A stretch of 64,000 nt of DNA from Pseudocitrobacter corydidari (GCF_021172065.1 NZ_CP087880.1:3758583-3822582), one strand, 5' to 3'; positions 10,794-19,293 are shown, numbered from the stretch's first letter. Notes: generated by a model from the letters alone, not told the origin. Program-made: numbers and translations.

Positions 10794-11714
10794 ATGACTG
10801 AAATCAGCCGCACCCAGGCCTGGCTTGAAAGCCTGCGCCCTAAAACGTTACCTCTGGCCTTCGCATCTATCCTTGTGGGCATTACGCTCGCCTGGTGGCA
10901 AGGGCACTTCGATGCAACTGTGGCTGTACTGTCGCTGGTTACTGCGGGCCTGCTGCAAATCCTCTCCAACCTCGCGAACGACTATGGCGATGCGGTGAAG
11001 GGCAGCGATAAACCCGATCGCATCGGGCCGCTGCGCGGAATGCAAAAAGGTGCCATCACCCAGCCGCAAATGAAACGCGCGCTGATGATTACCGTGGCGC
11101 TCATTTGTCTTTCCGGCCTGGGGCTGCTGTTCGCGGCGTATCAAAACATCGGTGACTTTATCGGTTTCCTGGTGCTGGGGTTGCTCTCTATCGTTGCGGC
11201 AATTACCTATACTGTAGGTACTCGCCCTTACGGATATATCGGTCTGGGCGATATTTCTGTACTTATTTTCTTCGGCTGGCTGAGCGTTATCGGCAGTTGG
11301 TATTTGCAGGCGCATATGCTGAGCGCCACGCTGATTCTTCCCGCCACAGCGTGCGGGCTGCTGGCAACGGCGGTACTGAATATCAATAACCTGCGCGATA
11401 TCGACAGCGATCGCGAAAACGGCAAAAACACGCTTGCGGTACGTTTAGGCCCGGTGGGCGCACGTCGCTATCACGCTTGCCTGCTTGGCGGCACGCTGGT
11501 GTGTCTGGCGTTGTTTAACCTGATTTCGCTGCAAAACGTGTGTGGCTGGCTGTTTATTCTCGCCACGCCGCTGCTGTTTAAACAGGCGCGCTACGTCATG
11601 ACGCAGCGTGAGCCGGTCGCGATGCGCCCGATGCTTGAACGCACGGTCAAAGGCGCGCTGCTCACTAACGCTCTGTTTATCGTTGGGATTATCCTGAGCA
11701 AGGCGCTGGGTTAA
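10794..11714 (+). CDS. menA: 1,4-dihydroxy-2-naphthoate polyprenyltransferase MenA
   Basis: Integral membrane UbiA-family prenyltransferase that attaches the octaprenyl chain to 1,4-dihydroxy-2-naphthoate to make demethylmenaquinone. It starts at the ATG at 10794 (MTEISRTQAWLESLRPKTLP), giving 306 residues (E. coli 308). The first Asp-rich prenyl diphosphate site is NLANDYGDAVKGSDKPD near residues 62-78, and the second (NNLRDIDSDRENGKNT) is near 200-215. Eight or nine hydrophobic helices surround them. Its place between hslU and rraA is conserved in enterobacteria. Confidence 0.97.
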   Translation: MTEISRTQAWLESLRPKTLPLAFASILVGITLAWWQGHFDATVAVLSLVTAGLLQILSNLANDYGDAVKGSDKPDRIGPLRGMQKGAITQPQMKRALMITVALICLSGLGLLFAAYQNIGDFIGFLVLGLLSIVAAITYTVGTRPYGYIGLGDISVLIFFGWLSVIGSWYLQAHMLSATLILPATACGLLATAVLNINNLRDIDSDRENGKNTLAVRLGPVGARRYHACLLGGTLVCLALFNLISLQNVCGWLFILATPLLFKQARYVMTQREPVAMRPMLERTVKGALLTNALFIVGIILSKALG

Positions 11715-11806
11715 CTGACAAATATCAATTAACAATTGATGATTTTGCCAACAGTGCACAGAGCGCGATATACTGAAATCACTCGCAGCAACTGAGTGTT
11801 AATCCT

Positions 11807-12292
11807 ATGAAATACGATACTTCCGAGCTTTGCGACATCTATCAGGAAGATGTCAACGTCGTGGAACCCCTGTTCTCCAACTTTGGCGGGCGGTTGTCGT
11901 TTGGTGGGCAAATCACCACCGTGAAATGTTTCGAGGATAACGGGTTGCTGTATGATCTGCTCGAACAGAATGGCCGTGGCCGCATTCTGCTGGTTGACGG
12001 CGGCGGCTCCGTACGCCGCGCGCTGATTGATGCAGAACTGGCGCGTATCGCCACCCAGCACGAGTGGGAAGGCATTGTGGTTTACGGTGCCGTGCGTCAG
12101 GTTGATGACCTTGAAGAGCTGGATATCGGCATTCAGGCCATTGCCGCCATTCCGGTTGGCGCCGCTGGCGAAGGCATTGGAGAAAGCGATGTGCGCGTCA
12201 ATTTCGGCGGCGTGACCTTCTTCTCCGGCGACCATCTCTATGCCGATAATACCGGTATTATCCTTTCTGAAGATCCGCTGGATATCGAGTAA
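11807..12292 (+). CDS. rraA: RraA, protein inhibitor of RNase E
   Basis: Trimeric regulator that binds the C-terminal region of RNase E and slows mRNA decay by the degradosome. It has 161 residues, the E. coli length, starting [20 protein letters not shown]. The glycine-rich core [18 protein letters not shown] and the segment [20 protein letters not shown] are characteristic. The fold resembles HMG aldolases, but RraA lacks their enzymatic activity. The upstream 92 bp is AT-rich and should contain the promoter. In E. coli the next genes are zapB and glpFK; here the block ends at the terminator after rraA. Confidence 0.98.
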   Translation: MKYDTSELCDIYQEDVNVVEPLFSNFGGRLSFGGQITTVKCFEDNGLLYDLLEQNGRGRILLVDGGGSVRRALIDAELARIATQHEWEGIVVYGAVRQVDDLEELDIGIQAIAAIPVGAAGEGIGESDVRVNFGGVTFFSGDHLYADNTGIILSEDPLDIE

Positions 12293-12311
12293 ATAATTCG
12301 CATATCATAAA

Positions 12312-12335
12312 GGGGAAATTTATTTCCCCTTTTTT
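12312..12335 (+). terminator. terminator of rraA
   Basis: GGGGAAA (12312-12318), loop TTTA, TTTCCCC (12323-12329), then T6. It lies 20 bp after the rraA stop and ends 17 bp before the next start codon. Confidence 0.92.
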
Positions 12336-12351
12336 ATACACGGATGTATAT

Positions 12352-13071
12352 ATGCGATTTATAGTTTTAGGTGTTTTATATATTTCAGTTATTATTATCA
12401 AGCATCTGCAATGGAAAAATCTGATCACGGACGACGCTGGTAATATTATCTCCTATGTGAATCTCGTCTTTTTTTATCCGTTGGGTACCGCTTGCCTTGT
12501 GGCCGCCGCGTTTTGCGTAATATTTCGTAAGACGGCGCAGCAGCAAATTATTGCCGGGACAAGCTGGGTGATGGGGATAATATTTCTGTTCAGCTGCGCC
12601 ACACACTTCTGGCAATTCTTTAGCTGGGAGTACACCGCACCGAATGCGCCCATCACGCTGACGTTCCCGAGTAACGAGTGGAAAACGGTGGTGACCACGC
12701 CTCATGGCTACCGTATGACGGTAGTGATGAAAAACGTCCATGCCGGGATTTCAGTGATGTCCAGCACTCAGGATTCCAGTAACGTTCATAACTTTGATGA
12801 ATTACTCACGTCACAGCAGATTCACTACAAGAGTGGCTATCAGGCAGATGCGTTTACGCTTTATCCCTGTCAGGTTGACGGCTTTCGGTGCGCCTATCAG
12901 GACTATATCGCCACAACCGATGATGGCGATGAAAAACGGTCTATTTTGATGACGCTGCTGGATAATACCCATTTTATCCAGGTGGCGGCGGTTATCGATC
13001 AGAAATATGCTGATGAGTATTATGATGAAATCATGGGAATTATGCAGTCTGCAAAGGCTATTAAGGATTAA
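12352..13071 (+). CDS. hypothetical inner-membrane protein with extracytoplasmic domain
   Basis: 239 residues, not recognised. About three N-terminal hydrophobic segments (residues about 1-17, 33-57 and 70-88) precede a soluble part. That part begins near FFSWEYTAPNAPITLTFPSN and has beta-rich character (EWKTVVTTPHGYRMTVV, TLYPCQVDGFRCAYQDYIAT); its two cysteines could pair. The overall plan resembles small anchored lipid- or protein-binding domains, but no family is assigned. The gene starts only 17 bp after the rraA terminator and has a weak Shine-Dalgarno. It forms a two-gene unit with the ORF at 13074 (2-bp gap). It occupies the place of zapB-glpFK in the E. coli order. Confidence 0.7.
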   Translation: MRFIVLGVLYISVIIIKHLQWKNLITDDAGNIISYVNLVFFYPLGTACLVAAAFCVIFRKTAQQQIIAGTSWVMGIIFLFSCATHFWQFFSWEYTAPNAPITLTFPSNEWKTVVTTPHGYRMTVVMKNVHAGISVMSSTQDSSNVHNFDELLTSQQIHYKSGYQADAFTLYPCQVDGFRCAYQDYIATTDDGDEKRSILMTLLDNTHFIQVAAVIDQKYADEYYDEIMGIMQSAKAIKD

Positions 13072-13073
13072 GT

Positions 13074-13346
13074 ATGTGTTACGTTTTATCAGTACCATTG
13101 TTCGCGATTCTATTTTTTATTAATGTACTCAAAGGTGATTATATTCTGTTAAAGCCTTATCCTGATGCAGGAACCCAAAGTGAATACTTAACCTACGTTA
13201 TTTTTGGTTCATTTATATTCCCTCTCCTCGTTGCCATCATTATATCGGCTTTTAAAAAGCAGAAAGGAAGACGTATGCTGTTTAAGCGGCTTAACTGGAC
13301 ACTCTTTGTGCTCATCATCATCCTTGGGAATAGCCTGCTTATCTAG
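13074..13346 (+). CDS. hypothetical small membrane protein
   Basis: 90 residues with three predicted transmembrane helices: VLSVPLFAILFFINVL near the start, YVIFGSFIFPLLVAIIISAF in the middle, and LNWTLFVLIIILGNSLLI at the C-terminus. A lysine-rich loop (KKQKGRRMLFKR) separates helices two and three. The family is unknown. Its ATG lies 2 bp after the stop of the upstream gene and an AAGGA sits inside that gene's end, so translational coupling is likely. The two proteins probably act together at the inner membrane. Confidence 0.65.
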   Translation: MCYVLSVPLFAILFFINVLKGDYILLKPYPDAGTQSEYLTYVIFGSFIFPLLVAIIISAFKKQKGRRMLFKRLNWTLFVLIIILGNSLLI

Positions 13347-13394
13347 TCATTACATGGCGGATAGGGCTCTACTTAGCCGCCGATAAACTCTTTT

Positions 13395-13595
13395 GTTTCA
13401 TATTTGAGACATACCATCCCCTCCTCTAAAAAATACCAATCGACATTCAATCATTTAATAATATTGCGTTATAGCTCAAGTTTTATGCCTTGACGGCCTA
13501 CCTTTCACGTGCGATTTTCTTTATATCAAATAATAAACTTAGTTTCATATTTGAAACAAACTCATAAAAAATAATATTCGTTTCACTGGCGAAAC
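13395..13595. promoter_or_regulatory. three GTTTCA-N4-TGAAAC type palindromes upstream of porin 1
   Basis: GTTTCATATTTGAGAC (13395-13410), GTTTCATATTTGAAAC (13542-13557, perfect arms) and GTTTCACTGGCGAAAC (13580-13595) share a 16-bp palindromic design in the 325-bp gap before the first porin. The gap has no credible ORF and is AT-rich. The repetition suggests operators for one dimeric regulator. The half-site order is opposite to the KdgR-type TGAAAC...GTTTCA box. The regulator is not evident nearby. Confidence 0.6.
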
Positions 13596-13671
13596 GACAT
13601 CAATTAATTCTCGCTGATTTTATCCGCGGCGGCGAGCTATTGCGTATTGAATATGAAATGAGAGGTGAGCT

Positions 13672-14868
13672 ATGCGTAAACAATTTCTCGCGCTGCTGCT
13701 GGGCGCATGTACCGCCGCACCCGCGCTGGCGGAAGGCGGCAAGCCCTTCCCGCACATCGGCTGGCGCAGCGCGGACAGCAGCGCCGGGCTGGATATTGGC
13801 GGGGCGTTGCGGGCAAATTATCGCTATGAAGACTGGAAAGGCAGTAATTATCGCAATCCGCCACATCTGCGTTTTGATACATTCCGTATCGACAGCAGCG
13901 GTTTTTATAATAACTATTTCTTTGATGCCGGATTCTGGTTCCAGGATCACCATAAATATGCGGTTGACCGCGCCTATGTGGGGTATCGATTTGATCAGAA
14001 TAATAGTGTACAGCTCGGTATTCCCGGTAAACCTTTTGGCCTGGAGCCGTATCCACAATTTGGCTGGTCATACGGCATTCCCTTTTATTTAGGCTTCGGT
14101 GTCAATGCCGGAAGCGGGATAAATTATCAATATCACGATAATAACTGGTCGCTGGATGTGGCTTATTTCCCGTGGATGGAGCCTGAGAACCTGCGCTATG
14201 CGCCAGATGTCGGAGATTACGATCGCTTAAAAAACACGAACTACCCCAGCCAACATCAACAGCGTAATGAGAAACGCGATCAGGTGAACGTACGGCTGGC
14301 ACGGACATTCCACGGCGGGGGATGGAATAATGAGCTGGGCGGCTCGCTGGCGCTGGCGCGATTGCACAATCGCGAGACCGACGATGACGGCACTTTCTGG
14401 GCGGCAGGCCTGCACGGAACCGTACAAAACGGGCCGTGGCAGCTCTCCTCGCAGGTGATCCGTTACCAGTACGATCCGAAAAATCCGGCGGGCGTAAGCG
14501 ACGATACCATTCTGATGGGCGGCAACGGCCTGACGCCGTCGTATTTAATCCCGGCAAAAGCCACTACCGCGTCGCTCAACGTGGCTCGCGATGTGGACGT
14601 CAAATGGGGCGCGGTATCAAAGCTGCGGTTCTATAACGATTACAGCGTGTTATGGAAAGACAAAAGCGACTGGAGCGATTCCCAGATGAACACCGTCGGC
14701 GTGCAGGTCTTCGCGCTACCCGTCATGTTCTGGGTCGACCTTAGCTGGGCGAAAAACGTTAACCCATGGGGCGGCGCGCTTAACGCCACGGGCTGGACCA
14801 GCACGCAGTCGGAAGGCAGCGGAAAATGGTATTTCCGCACCAACGTCAATATCGGCTACTATTTTTGA
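13672..14868 (+). CDS. outer-membrane beta-barrel porin (porin 1)
   Basis: 398 residues with a signal peptide (MRKQFLALLLGACTAAPALA, cleavage before EGGKPF) and a C-terminal strand ending NVNIGYYF, whose terminal Phe is the beta-barrel assembly signal. The body alternates aromatic and polar residues (LDIGGALRANYRYEDW, FYNNYFFDAGFWFQ, VQLGIPGKPFGLEPYPQFGW), typical of a 14- to 18-strand substrate-selective porin. Layout and length resemble phosphate-selective (OprO/P-like) or sugar-acid porins, but I cannot assign a substrate. GAGGTGAGCT precedes the ATG. Three palindromes upstream suggest induction by a specific ligand. A second, unrelated-looking porin follows in the same direction after 383 bp. 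Confidence 0.8.
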   Translation: MRKQFLALLLGACTAAPALAEGGKPFPHIGWRSADSSAGLDIGGALRANYRYEDWKGSNYRNPPHLRFDTFRIDSSGFYNNYFFDAGFWFQDHHKYAVDRAYVGYRFDQNNSVQLGIPGKPFGLEPYPQFGWSYGIPFYLGFGVNAGSGINYQYHDNNWSLDVAYFPWMEPENLRYAPDVGDYDRLKNTNYPSQHQQRNEKRDQVNVRLARTFHGGGWNNELGGSLALARLHNRETDDDGTFWAAGLHGTVQNGPWQLSSQVIRYQYDPKNPAGVSDDTILMGGNGLTPSYLIPAKATTASLNVARDVDVKWGAVSKLRFYNDYSVLWKDKSDWSDSQMNTVGVQVFALPVMFWVDLSWAKNVNPWGGALNATGWTSTQSEGSGKWYFRTNVNIGYYF

Positions 14869-14876
14869 TGACCGAT

Positions 14877-14900
14877 TTCCCGCGCGTTTACGCGCGGGAA
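14877..14900 (+). other. GC-rich hairpin after porin 1
   Basis: TTCCCGCGCG (14877-14886), loop TTTA, CGCGCGGGAA (14891-14900): a perfect 10-bp stem, 8 bp after the porin 1 stop codon. No T run follows, so termination would be inefficient; it may protect the mRNA 3' end. Confidence 0.6.
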
Positions 14901-15067
14901 GCGCCTGAAAACTATCCAATCGGTGCGGTTTAAGCAAAACAGCAAAATAAGTACTATCTTCCATTCACCCAATCAATATGCAGTGCAATACCCTGCCAAT
15001 TAATAATTAGCATTATGATTAATTCAGTTTGAATCATTGATTCAGCATCAATGCCTGGAAAAAGAAA

Positions 15068-15079
15068 GCAAACGTTTGC
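15068..15079. promoter_or_regulatory. PurR/LacI-type palindrome upstream of porin 2
   Basis: GCAAACGTTTGC is a perfect 12-bp palindrome and the core of the PurR consensus (ACGCAAACGTTTGCGT); other LacI-family proteins use similar centres. It lies 173 bp before the porin 2 start. I see nothing else definable in the 14901-15251 gap. Confidence 0.5.
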
Positions 15080-15251
15080 GTTTAGATCTGGATCACACCC
15101 CTTCTGATGAAGATAATCGCAGCCCTGTGCGAAACCGCCCATACATTTTGTGCGTCTATCAGGGGTCTCTCCACCCGCGAGAAGCGCGGCAATGTGGCGG
15201 CGGCGCTCGCACACTTTTTTCTTTTTTTATCTCTGTTTACAAGGTATTAGC

Positions 15252-16568
15252 ATGAAGATGTGTCGGGCAGCAGGAGCAGTTAAACCATCACGATTAACCG
15301 GTGGTCTCACCGCCCTGGTCACGCTTGCAGCCCTGGCGCTTCCCGCCAGCGCAGAAGCGGCTCTCTCCTTTAAGTCCGACAGCGAATGTTTTGACGCTGA
15401 CGGTAACGTCAGCAGCCTGAGCGATGTATTCAGTTGCGGTAAAGTTAGCGGCAGCGTTCGATCTCTTTACTACACCACCCACAACGCCTATTTCGCCAAA
15501 GGTTTTAACCAGGACACTATCAGCTACGGCGGTTTTCTGAAGTACGAAACCGCGCCGATGTACGGCTTCAACGTGGGCGTCAGCGGCCTGTTCCTGCGCG
15601 GTATTAACCATCCGCCGGAAGAGCGCGTGATAAGCGACATCGGCGAAAACCAGACCAATATTGGCGAAGCGTATCTCAACTGGCGCTATGGCGATTTCCG
15701 CATCACCGGCGGCAACCAGCGTCTGGACCTGCCATTTGTCGGCGACTACGACTGGCGTATTACTCCGATCCTTTATCAGGCCCTGGATATGCAGTACGGC
15801 AGCGGCGACGACTTCCTGCGTGCGACCAAAATCTGGCGTTATAAAGGCTGGGGCAGCGATCAGGTGAAACGCACCACCGCGTATACCGAAGTCACCGAAG
15901 AGACCGATGGCATGTGGGCCGTTGGCGCGGGTCGCCACATGATGTGGGATGACAAAAAACTGACCGGCCAGATGTGGTACGAAAGCTACGCGGATTTCTC
16001 CAACATCTTCTATACCGAAGGTCATCTCCAGTGGCAGCAGGCGCTGTTCACGCCGGATGTGGCGCTGCAATACATTCGCGGCACCAGCGAAGGTAAAGCG
16101 CTGGCGGGCGAAGTGGATAACCGCTCTTACGGCGCGCAACTGTCGCTGAACTTCACGCCAGCGTTCTCCTGGGCGGCGGGTTATGACCATATCGCCTCCA
16201 GCGGCAATAGCTACGGCTATGGTTCACTGGTAACGCCATACGCGCATAACAGTTCATCGGGCCCGTATTTCGCGCAGCCGTACTTCACCAGTACCCAGGA
16301 TCTGGGCAGCGGCGATGCATATGCCACTAACGTGAACTGGAACGCTAACGAGAACCTGACGCTGGGCGCACGCTATTCGTGGATGGACCTGACGCCGACG
16401 GTGAATACCGGCAGCCTGCGCCAGTCCGAGTACCTGGTTTACTTTATCTGGAACTTCCAGGGTGCACTGAAAGGCCTGAGCCTGAGCGATTTTGTCGGCG
16501 TGCAGACTTCACCGCTGTATGAGAAAGACTTCTGGCAGAACCGTTTAACCTTGCAGTACGATTTCTGA
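15252..16568 (+). CDS. OprD-like outer-membrane porin (porin 2)
   Basis: 438 residues from the ATG at 15252, chosen for its AAGGT Shine-Dalgarno and because the upstream extension is low-complexity. A long signal peptide (residues about 1-34, ending LALPASAEA before ALSFKS) is followed by a barrel. Features fit the OprD family: GKVSGSVRSLYYTTHNAYFA near the mature N-terminus, GFLKYETAPMYGFNVGVSGL, AYLNWRYGDFRITGGNQRLD, and C-terminal LTLQYDF. OprD-type channels take up basic amino acids, small peptides, or carboxylated or sugar ligands. The mature N-terminus carries two cysteines (SECFDADG, DVFSCGKV). It may form a unit with porin 1, but the large gap and separate palindrome suggest its own promoter. 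Confidence 0.82.
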   Translation: MKMCRAAGAVKPSRLTGGLTALVTLAALALPASAEAALSFKSDSECFDADGNVSSLSDVFSCGKVSGSVRSLYYTTHNAYFAKGFNQDTISYGGFLKYETAPMYGFNVGVSGLFLRGINHPPEERVISDIGENQTNIGEAYLNWRYGDFRITGGNQRLDLPFVGDYDWRITPILYQALDMQYGSGDDFLRATKIWRYKGWGSDQVKRTTAYTEVTEETDGMWAVGAGRHMMWDDKKLTGQMWYESYADFSNIFYTEGHLQWQQALFTPDVALQYIRGTSEGKALAGEVDNRSYGAQLSLNFTPAFSWAAGYDHIASSGNSYGYGSLVTPYAHNSSSGPYFAQPYFTSTQDLGSGDAYATNVNWNANENLTLGARYSWMDLTPTVNTGSLRQSEYLVYFIWNFQGALKGLSLSDFVGVQTSPLYEKDFWQNRLTLQYDF

Positions 16569-16570
16569 CG

Positions 16571-16694
16571 TTACGCCGGATGCGCTTCGCTTATCCGGCC
16601 TACACATTCGGTGATGTAGGCCCGGTAAGCGCAGCGCCACCGGGCATGTTGCGCACCCTGCCGGATGGCGGCGTAAACGCCTTATCCGGCCTAC
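16571..16694. repeat. REP/BIME cluster after porin 2
   Basis: Three REP-type palindromes in alternating orientation: GCCGGATGCGCTTCGCTTAT at 16575, GGCCCGGTAAGCGCAGCGCC at about 16619, and GCCGGATGGCGGCGTAAACG at 16662. They fill the start of the 271-bp gap before the cfa-like gene. The rest (16695-16839) is AT-rich and presumably promoter DNA. Confidence 0.85.
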
Positions 16695-16839
16695 TTTCCC
16701 CCAGCATCCGGCTTCTTTCTATATTCCATTTCCGCATCCCTTCCATTGATGAGATTCACTTTACGAATATTCATCATAGGTATAACCTTCCCTTAGCACA
16801 TTTGTATGACAAATAGATTATCGCTCAGGCGCACAAACG

Positions 16840-17982
16840 ATGAACAAAAAACTAATCATGCCCGATGGCGGCAATCAGTGGTATCGCATCTGCCGTGACT
16901 TACTGCAACGCGCAGACATTGAAATCAACGGCAAACGGCCTTTCGACATTCAGGTCAAAAACAAACACTTCTACAAACGCGTTCTTCAGCAAGGCTCTCT
17001 CGGCCTGGGCGAGAGCTATATGGATGGTTGGTGGGAGTGCGAACAGCTCGATGAGTTTATCTCTCGCCTGCTGAAAATCGATATTGAATCGCAGATTAAG
17101 CACAACCTGAAAGATTTAATGCACGTGGTGAGCGCGAAGATAATCAACCTGCAATCAAAAAAACGGGCGTGGATTGTCGGGAAAGAACACTACGACCTCG
17201 GTAACGACCTCTTCACGCTGATGCTCGACCCGTACATGCAGTACTCCTGCGGCTACTGGCGCGACGCCAGCAATCTGCTTGAAGCACAGCAAAACAAGCT
17301 GGAGCTTATCTGCCGCAAACTCAATCTGCAAAAAGGCATGACGCTGCTGGATATCGGCTGCGGCTGGGGCGGGCTGGCGGCTTATGCGGCGGAAAACTAC
17401 GGCGTGAAGGTCACCGGCGTCACCATCTCTGCTGAACAGCAAAAGCTCGCACAGCAGCGCTGCGCCGGGCTGGATGTGGAGATCCTGTTGCAGGACTATC
17501 GCGATCTCGACAGCAAATTTGACCGCATTGTCTCGGTGGGGATGTTTGAACATGTCGGGCCGAAAAACTACAAAACCTACTTCACCGTGGCCAATAAAAA
17601 CCTGGCGGAGGACGGCATATTCCTGCTGCACACCATCGGTTCCAATCAAAGCGACCTCAACGTCGACGCATGGATCGATAAATACATCTTCCCCAACGGT
17701 TGCCTGCCGTCGGTATCGCAGCTCTCTTCCGCCTGTGAGCCCTTCTTTGTAATTGAAGACCTGCACAATTTTGGCTCGGACTACGATAAAACCCTGATGG
17801 CCTGGGAACAGCGATTCCAGGATTCATGGGGCCAATTAGAAGATGTCTATTCAGCACGTTTTAAACGGATGTTCACCTACTACCTGAAAGCCTGCGCCGG
17901 TGCCTTCAGGGCCAGAAATATTCAACTCTGGCAGGTGGTTCTGACGCACGGAGTACCGGGAGGGATTAACGTCCCACGGTAA
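16840..17982 (+). CDS. cyclopropane-fatty-acyl-phospholipid synthase paralogue (Cfa-like)
   Basis: SAM-dependent enzyme that methylenates unsaturated acyl chains of membrane phospholipids. 380 residues, close to Cfa (382), with similarity along the whole length: HFYKRVLQQGSLGLGESYMD near residue 43, then KKRAWIVGKEHYDLGNDLF. The SAM-binding motif LLDIGCGWGGLA starts near residue 169, the bicarbonate/catalytic region is SVGMFEHVGPKNY, and the C-terminus has YLKACAGAFRARNIQLWQVV. It differs from E. coli Cfa at many positions (N-terminus MNKKLIMPDGGNQWYRI), and the neighbours are not those of cfa (ydhC, ribC). It is therefore probably a second copy, with the canonical cfa elsewhere. A 39-residue membrane peptide follows after 46 bp. 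Confidence 0.85.
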   Translation: MNKKLIMPDGGNQWYRICRDLLQRADIEINGKRPFDIQVKNKHFYKRVLQQGSLGLGESYMDGWWECEQLDEFISRLLKIDIESQIKHNLKDLMHVVSAKIINLQSKKRAWIVGKEHYDLGNDLFTLMLDPYMQYSCGYWRDASNLLEAQQNKLELICRKLNLQKGMTLLDIGCGWGGLAAYAAENYGVKVTGVTISAEQQKLAQQRCAGLDVEILLQDYRDLDSKFDRIVSVGMFEHVGPKNYKTYFTVANKNLAEDGIFLLHTIGSNQSDLNVDAWIDKYIFPNGCLPSVSQLSSACEPFFVIEDLHNFGSDYDKTLMAWEQRFQDSWGQLEDVYSARFKRMFTYYLKACAGAFRARNIQLWQVVLTHGVPGGINVPR

Positions 17983-18028
17983 TATGGGGCGCCTCTGCCC
18001 CTACACGATGTGAGCAAGGAAAAGAAAA

Positions 18029-18148
18029 ATGGAAAACGAAGCAGTATTAAAACAACAAAAACATGAAGCCCATATGTTGGCGTTTTGCTGGGCGGTTGCC
18101 ATTGTCGGCTTTGTCTTTATTCTGAGCCTGGCCGTTAAGTTCTGGTAA
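18029..18148 (+). CDS. small single-pass membrane peptide downstream of cfa-like gene
   Basis: 39 codons: a charged N-terminus MENEAVLKQQKHEAH, then one hydrophobic span (LAFCWAVAIVGFVFILSLAV) and a short KFW tail. An AAGGAAAAG Shine-Dalgarno lies 5-13 bp before the ATG at 18029. It lies 46 bp after the cfa-like gene and before a hairpin at 18156, so cotranscription is likely. The clean hydrophobic profile, good ribosome site and position support a real small protein. I do not recognise the family. Confidence 0.65.
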   Translation: MENEAVLKQQKHEAHMLAFCWAVAIVGFVFILSLAVKFW

Positions 18149-18155
18149 CGCGTTT

Positions 18156-18185
18156 TGCCGGGCCCGCGCAATGCGAGACCCGGCA
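18156..18185. terminator. hairpin between convergent genes
   Basis: TGCCGGG (18156-18162) pairs with CCCGGCA (18179-18185). It lies between the small membrane peptide and the convergent ene-reductase gene. No long T run, so at best a weak bidirectional terminator. Confidence 0.45.
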
Positions 18186-18192
18186 GCCTGTG

Positions 18193-19293
18193 TTATTTCG
18201 CTTGCGGATAATCGATATATCCCGCTTTCCCGCCGCCAAAGAACTGCTCTTTCACTGGCTGATTCAGGGGCAGATCGTTCTGTAAACGATACGGCAAATC
18301 CGGGTTGGCGATAAATGGGCGACCAAAACCAATCAAATCCGCCCAGCCATTTTGCAGCGCCTCTTCCGCACGCGCTTTGGTGTATTTCCCGGAGTAAATC
18401 AGCGTACCGTGGAAAATCAGACGCAGCGCTTCTTTAAAGGCCGCTGGCATCACCGGCGCATCTTCCCAGTCCGCTTCGGCAATATGAATATAGGCAATAC
18501 CGAGATCGTTCAGCACGCTGGCCGCCGCCAGATAGGTCGCTTCCGGCGTATCGTCGCGGGAACCCATCAGGGTGGTCAATGGCGCAAGGCGAATACCGAC
18601 GCGTTCTTTGCCAATCGCGTTCGACACGGCAGTAACCACCTCTTTCATAAAGCGCAGGCGGTTTTGCAGTGCGCCGCCGTATTGGTCATCGCGCAGGTTA
18701 GCCTGCGAATCAATAAACTGGTTGATGAGGTAACCGTTCGCGCCATGCAGTTCGATACCATCGAAACCCGCGGCAATCGCGTTACGCGCAGCCTGCGCAT
18801 AGTCATTGACGATAGCGGGGATCTCTTCAGTAGTTAGCGCACGCGGCATCGTATGTTGCAGCATCTCGCCCACACCGCTCTCCGGGCCGCAGCCTTTTAC
18901 ATCCACAAACACCTTCACGCCTTCGGCCTGAATAGCAGAAGAGGAAACCGGTGCGGCGTTGCCCGGCTGAAGCGTGGTATGCGAAACGCGGCCAACGTGC
19001 CACAGCTGCGCAAAGATTTTACCGCCCGCCTGATGCACGGCATCGGTGACTTTTTTCCAGCCTGCAATCTGTGATTCGGTGTACATTCCCGGCGTCCAGG
19101 CATAGCCCTGGCCCTGCTGGCTGATCTGCGTACCTTCGCTAATGATAAGCCCGGCGCTGGCGCGCTGTGCGTAATATTCCGCCATCATATCGGTGGCGAC
19201 ATCGCCCGCTCCGGCACGTGAGCGGGTCATCGGTGGCATCACAATGCGGTTTTTCAGCGCGACGGCATTCAGTGCATAGTTTTCAAATAACAT
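18193..19293 (-). CDS. Old Yellow Enzyme family alkene reductase (NemA-like)
   Basis: FMN-dependent NAD(P)H oxidoreductase that reduces activated C=C bonds (N-ethylmaleimide, enones) and nitro compounds. The third of three tandem ATG codons (19293) is preferred because AGGAG then lies 6 bp upstream; this gives 366 residues (NemA 365). OYE features: LFENYALNAVALKNRIVMPPM with TRSRA at the N-terminus, FAQLWHVGRVSH, the substrate-binding pair in GIELHGANGYLINQF, LRDDQYGGALQNRLRF, and the phosphate-binding GFGRPFIANPDLP. The E. coli nemRA-gloA neighbours are absent and no regulator is adjacent, so this is likely a paralogue. It is convergent with the cfa-like unit. Confidence 0.88.
   Translation of the reverse strand: MLFENYALNAVALKNRIVMPPMTRSRAGAGDVATDMMAEYYAQRASAGLIISEGTQISQQGQGYAWTPGMYTESQIAGWKKVTDAVHQAGGKIFAQLWHVGRVSHTTLQPGNAAPVSSSAIQAEGVKVFVDVKGCGPESGVGEMLQHTMPRALTTEEIPAIVNDYAQAARNAIAAGFDGIELHGANGYLINQFIDSQANLRDDQYGGALQNRLRFMKEVVTAVSNAIGKERVGIRLAPLTTLMGSRDDTPEATYLAAASVLNDLGIAYIHIAEADWEDAPVMPAAFKEALRLIFHGTLIYSGKYTKARAEEALQNGWADLIGFGRPFIANPDLPYRLQNDLPLNQPVKEQFFGGGKAGYIDYPQAK

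Noticed and set aside
14877..14900. Classical rho-independent terminator after porin 1
   Set aside because: The stem is perfect, but no T run follows.
15294..16190. 298-codon frame antisense to porin 2
   Set aside because: Shadow of the porin codons; no ribosome site or family features.
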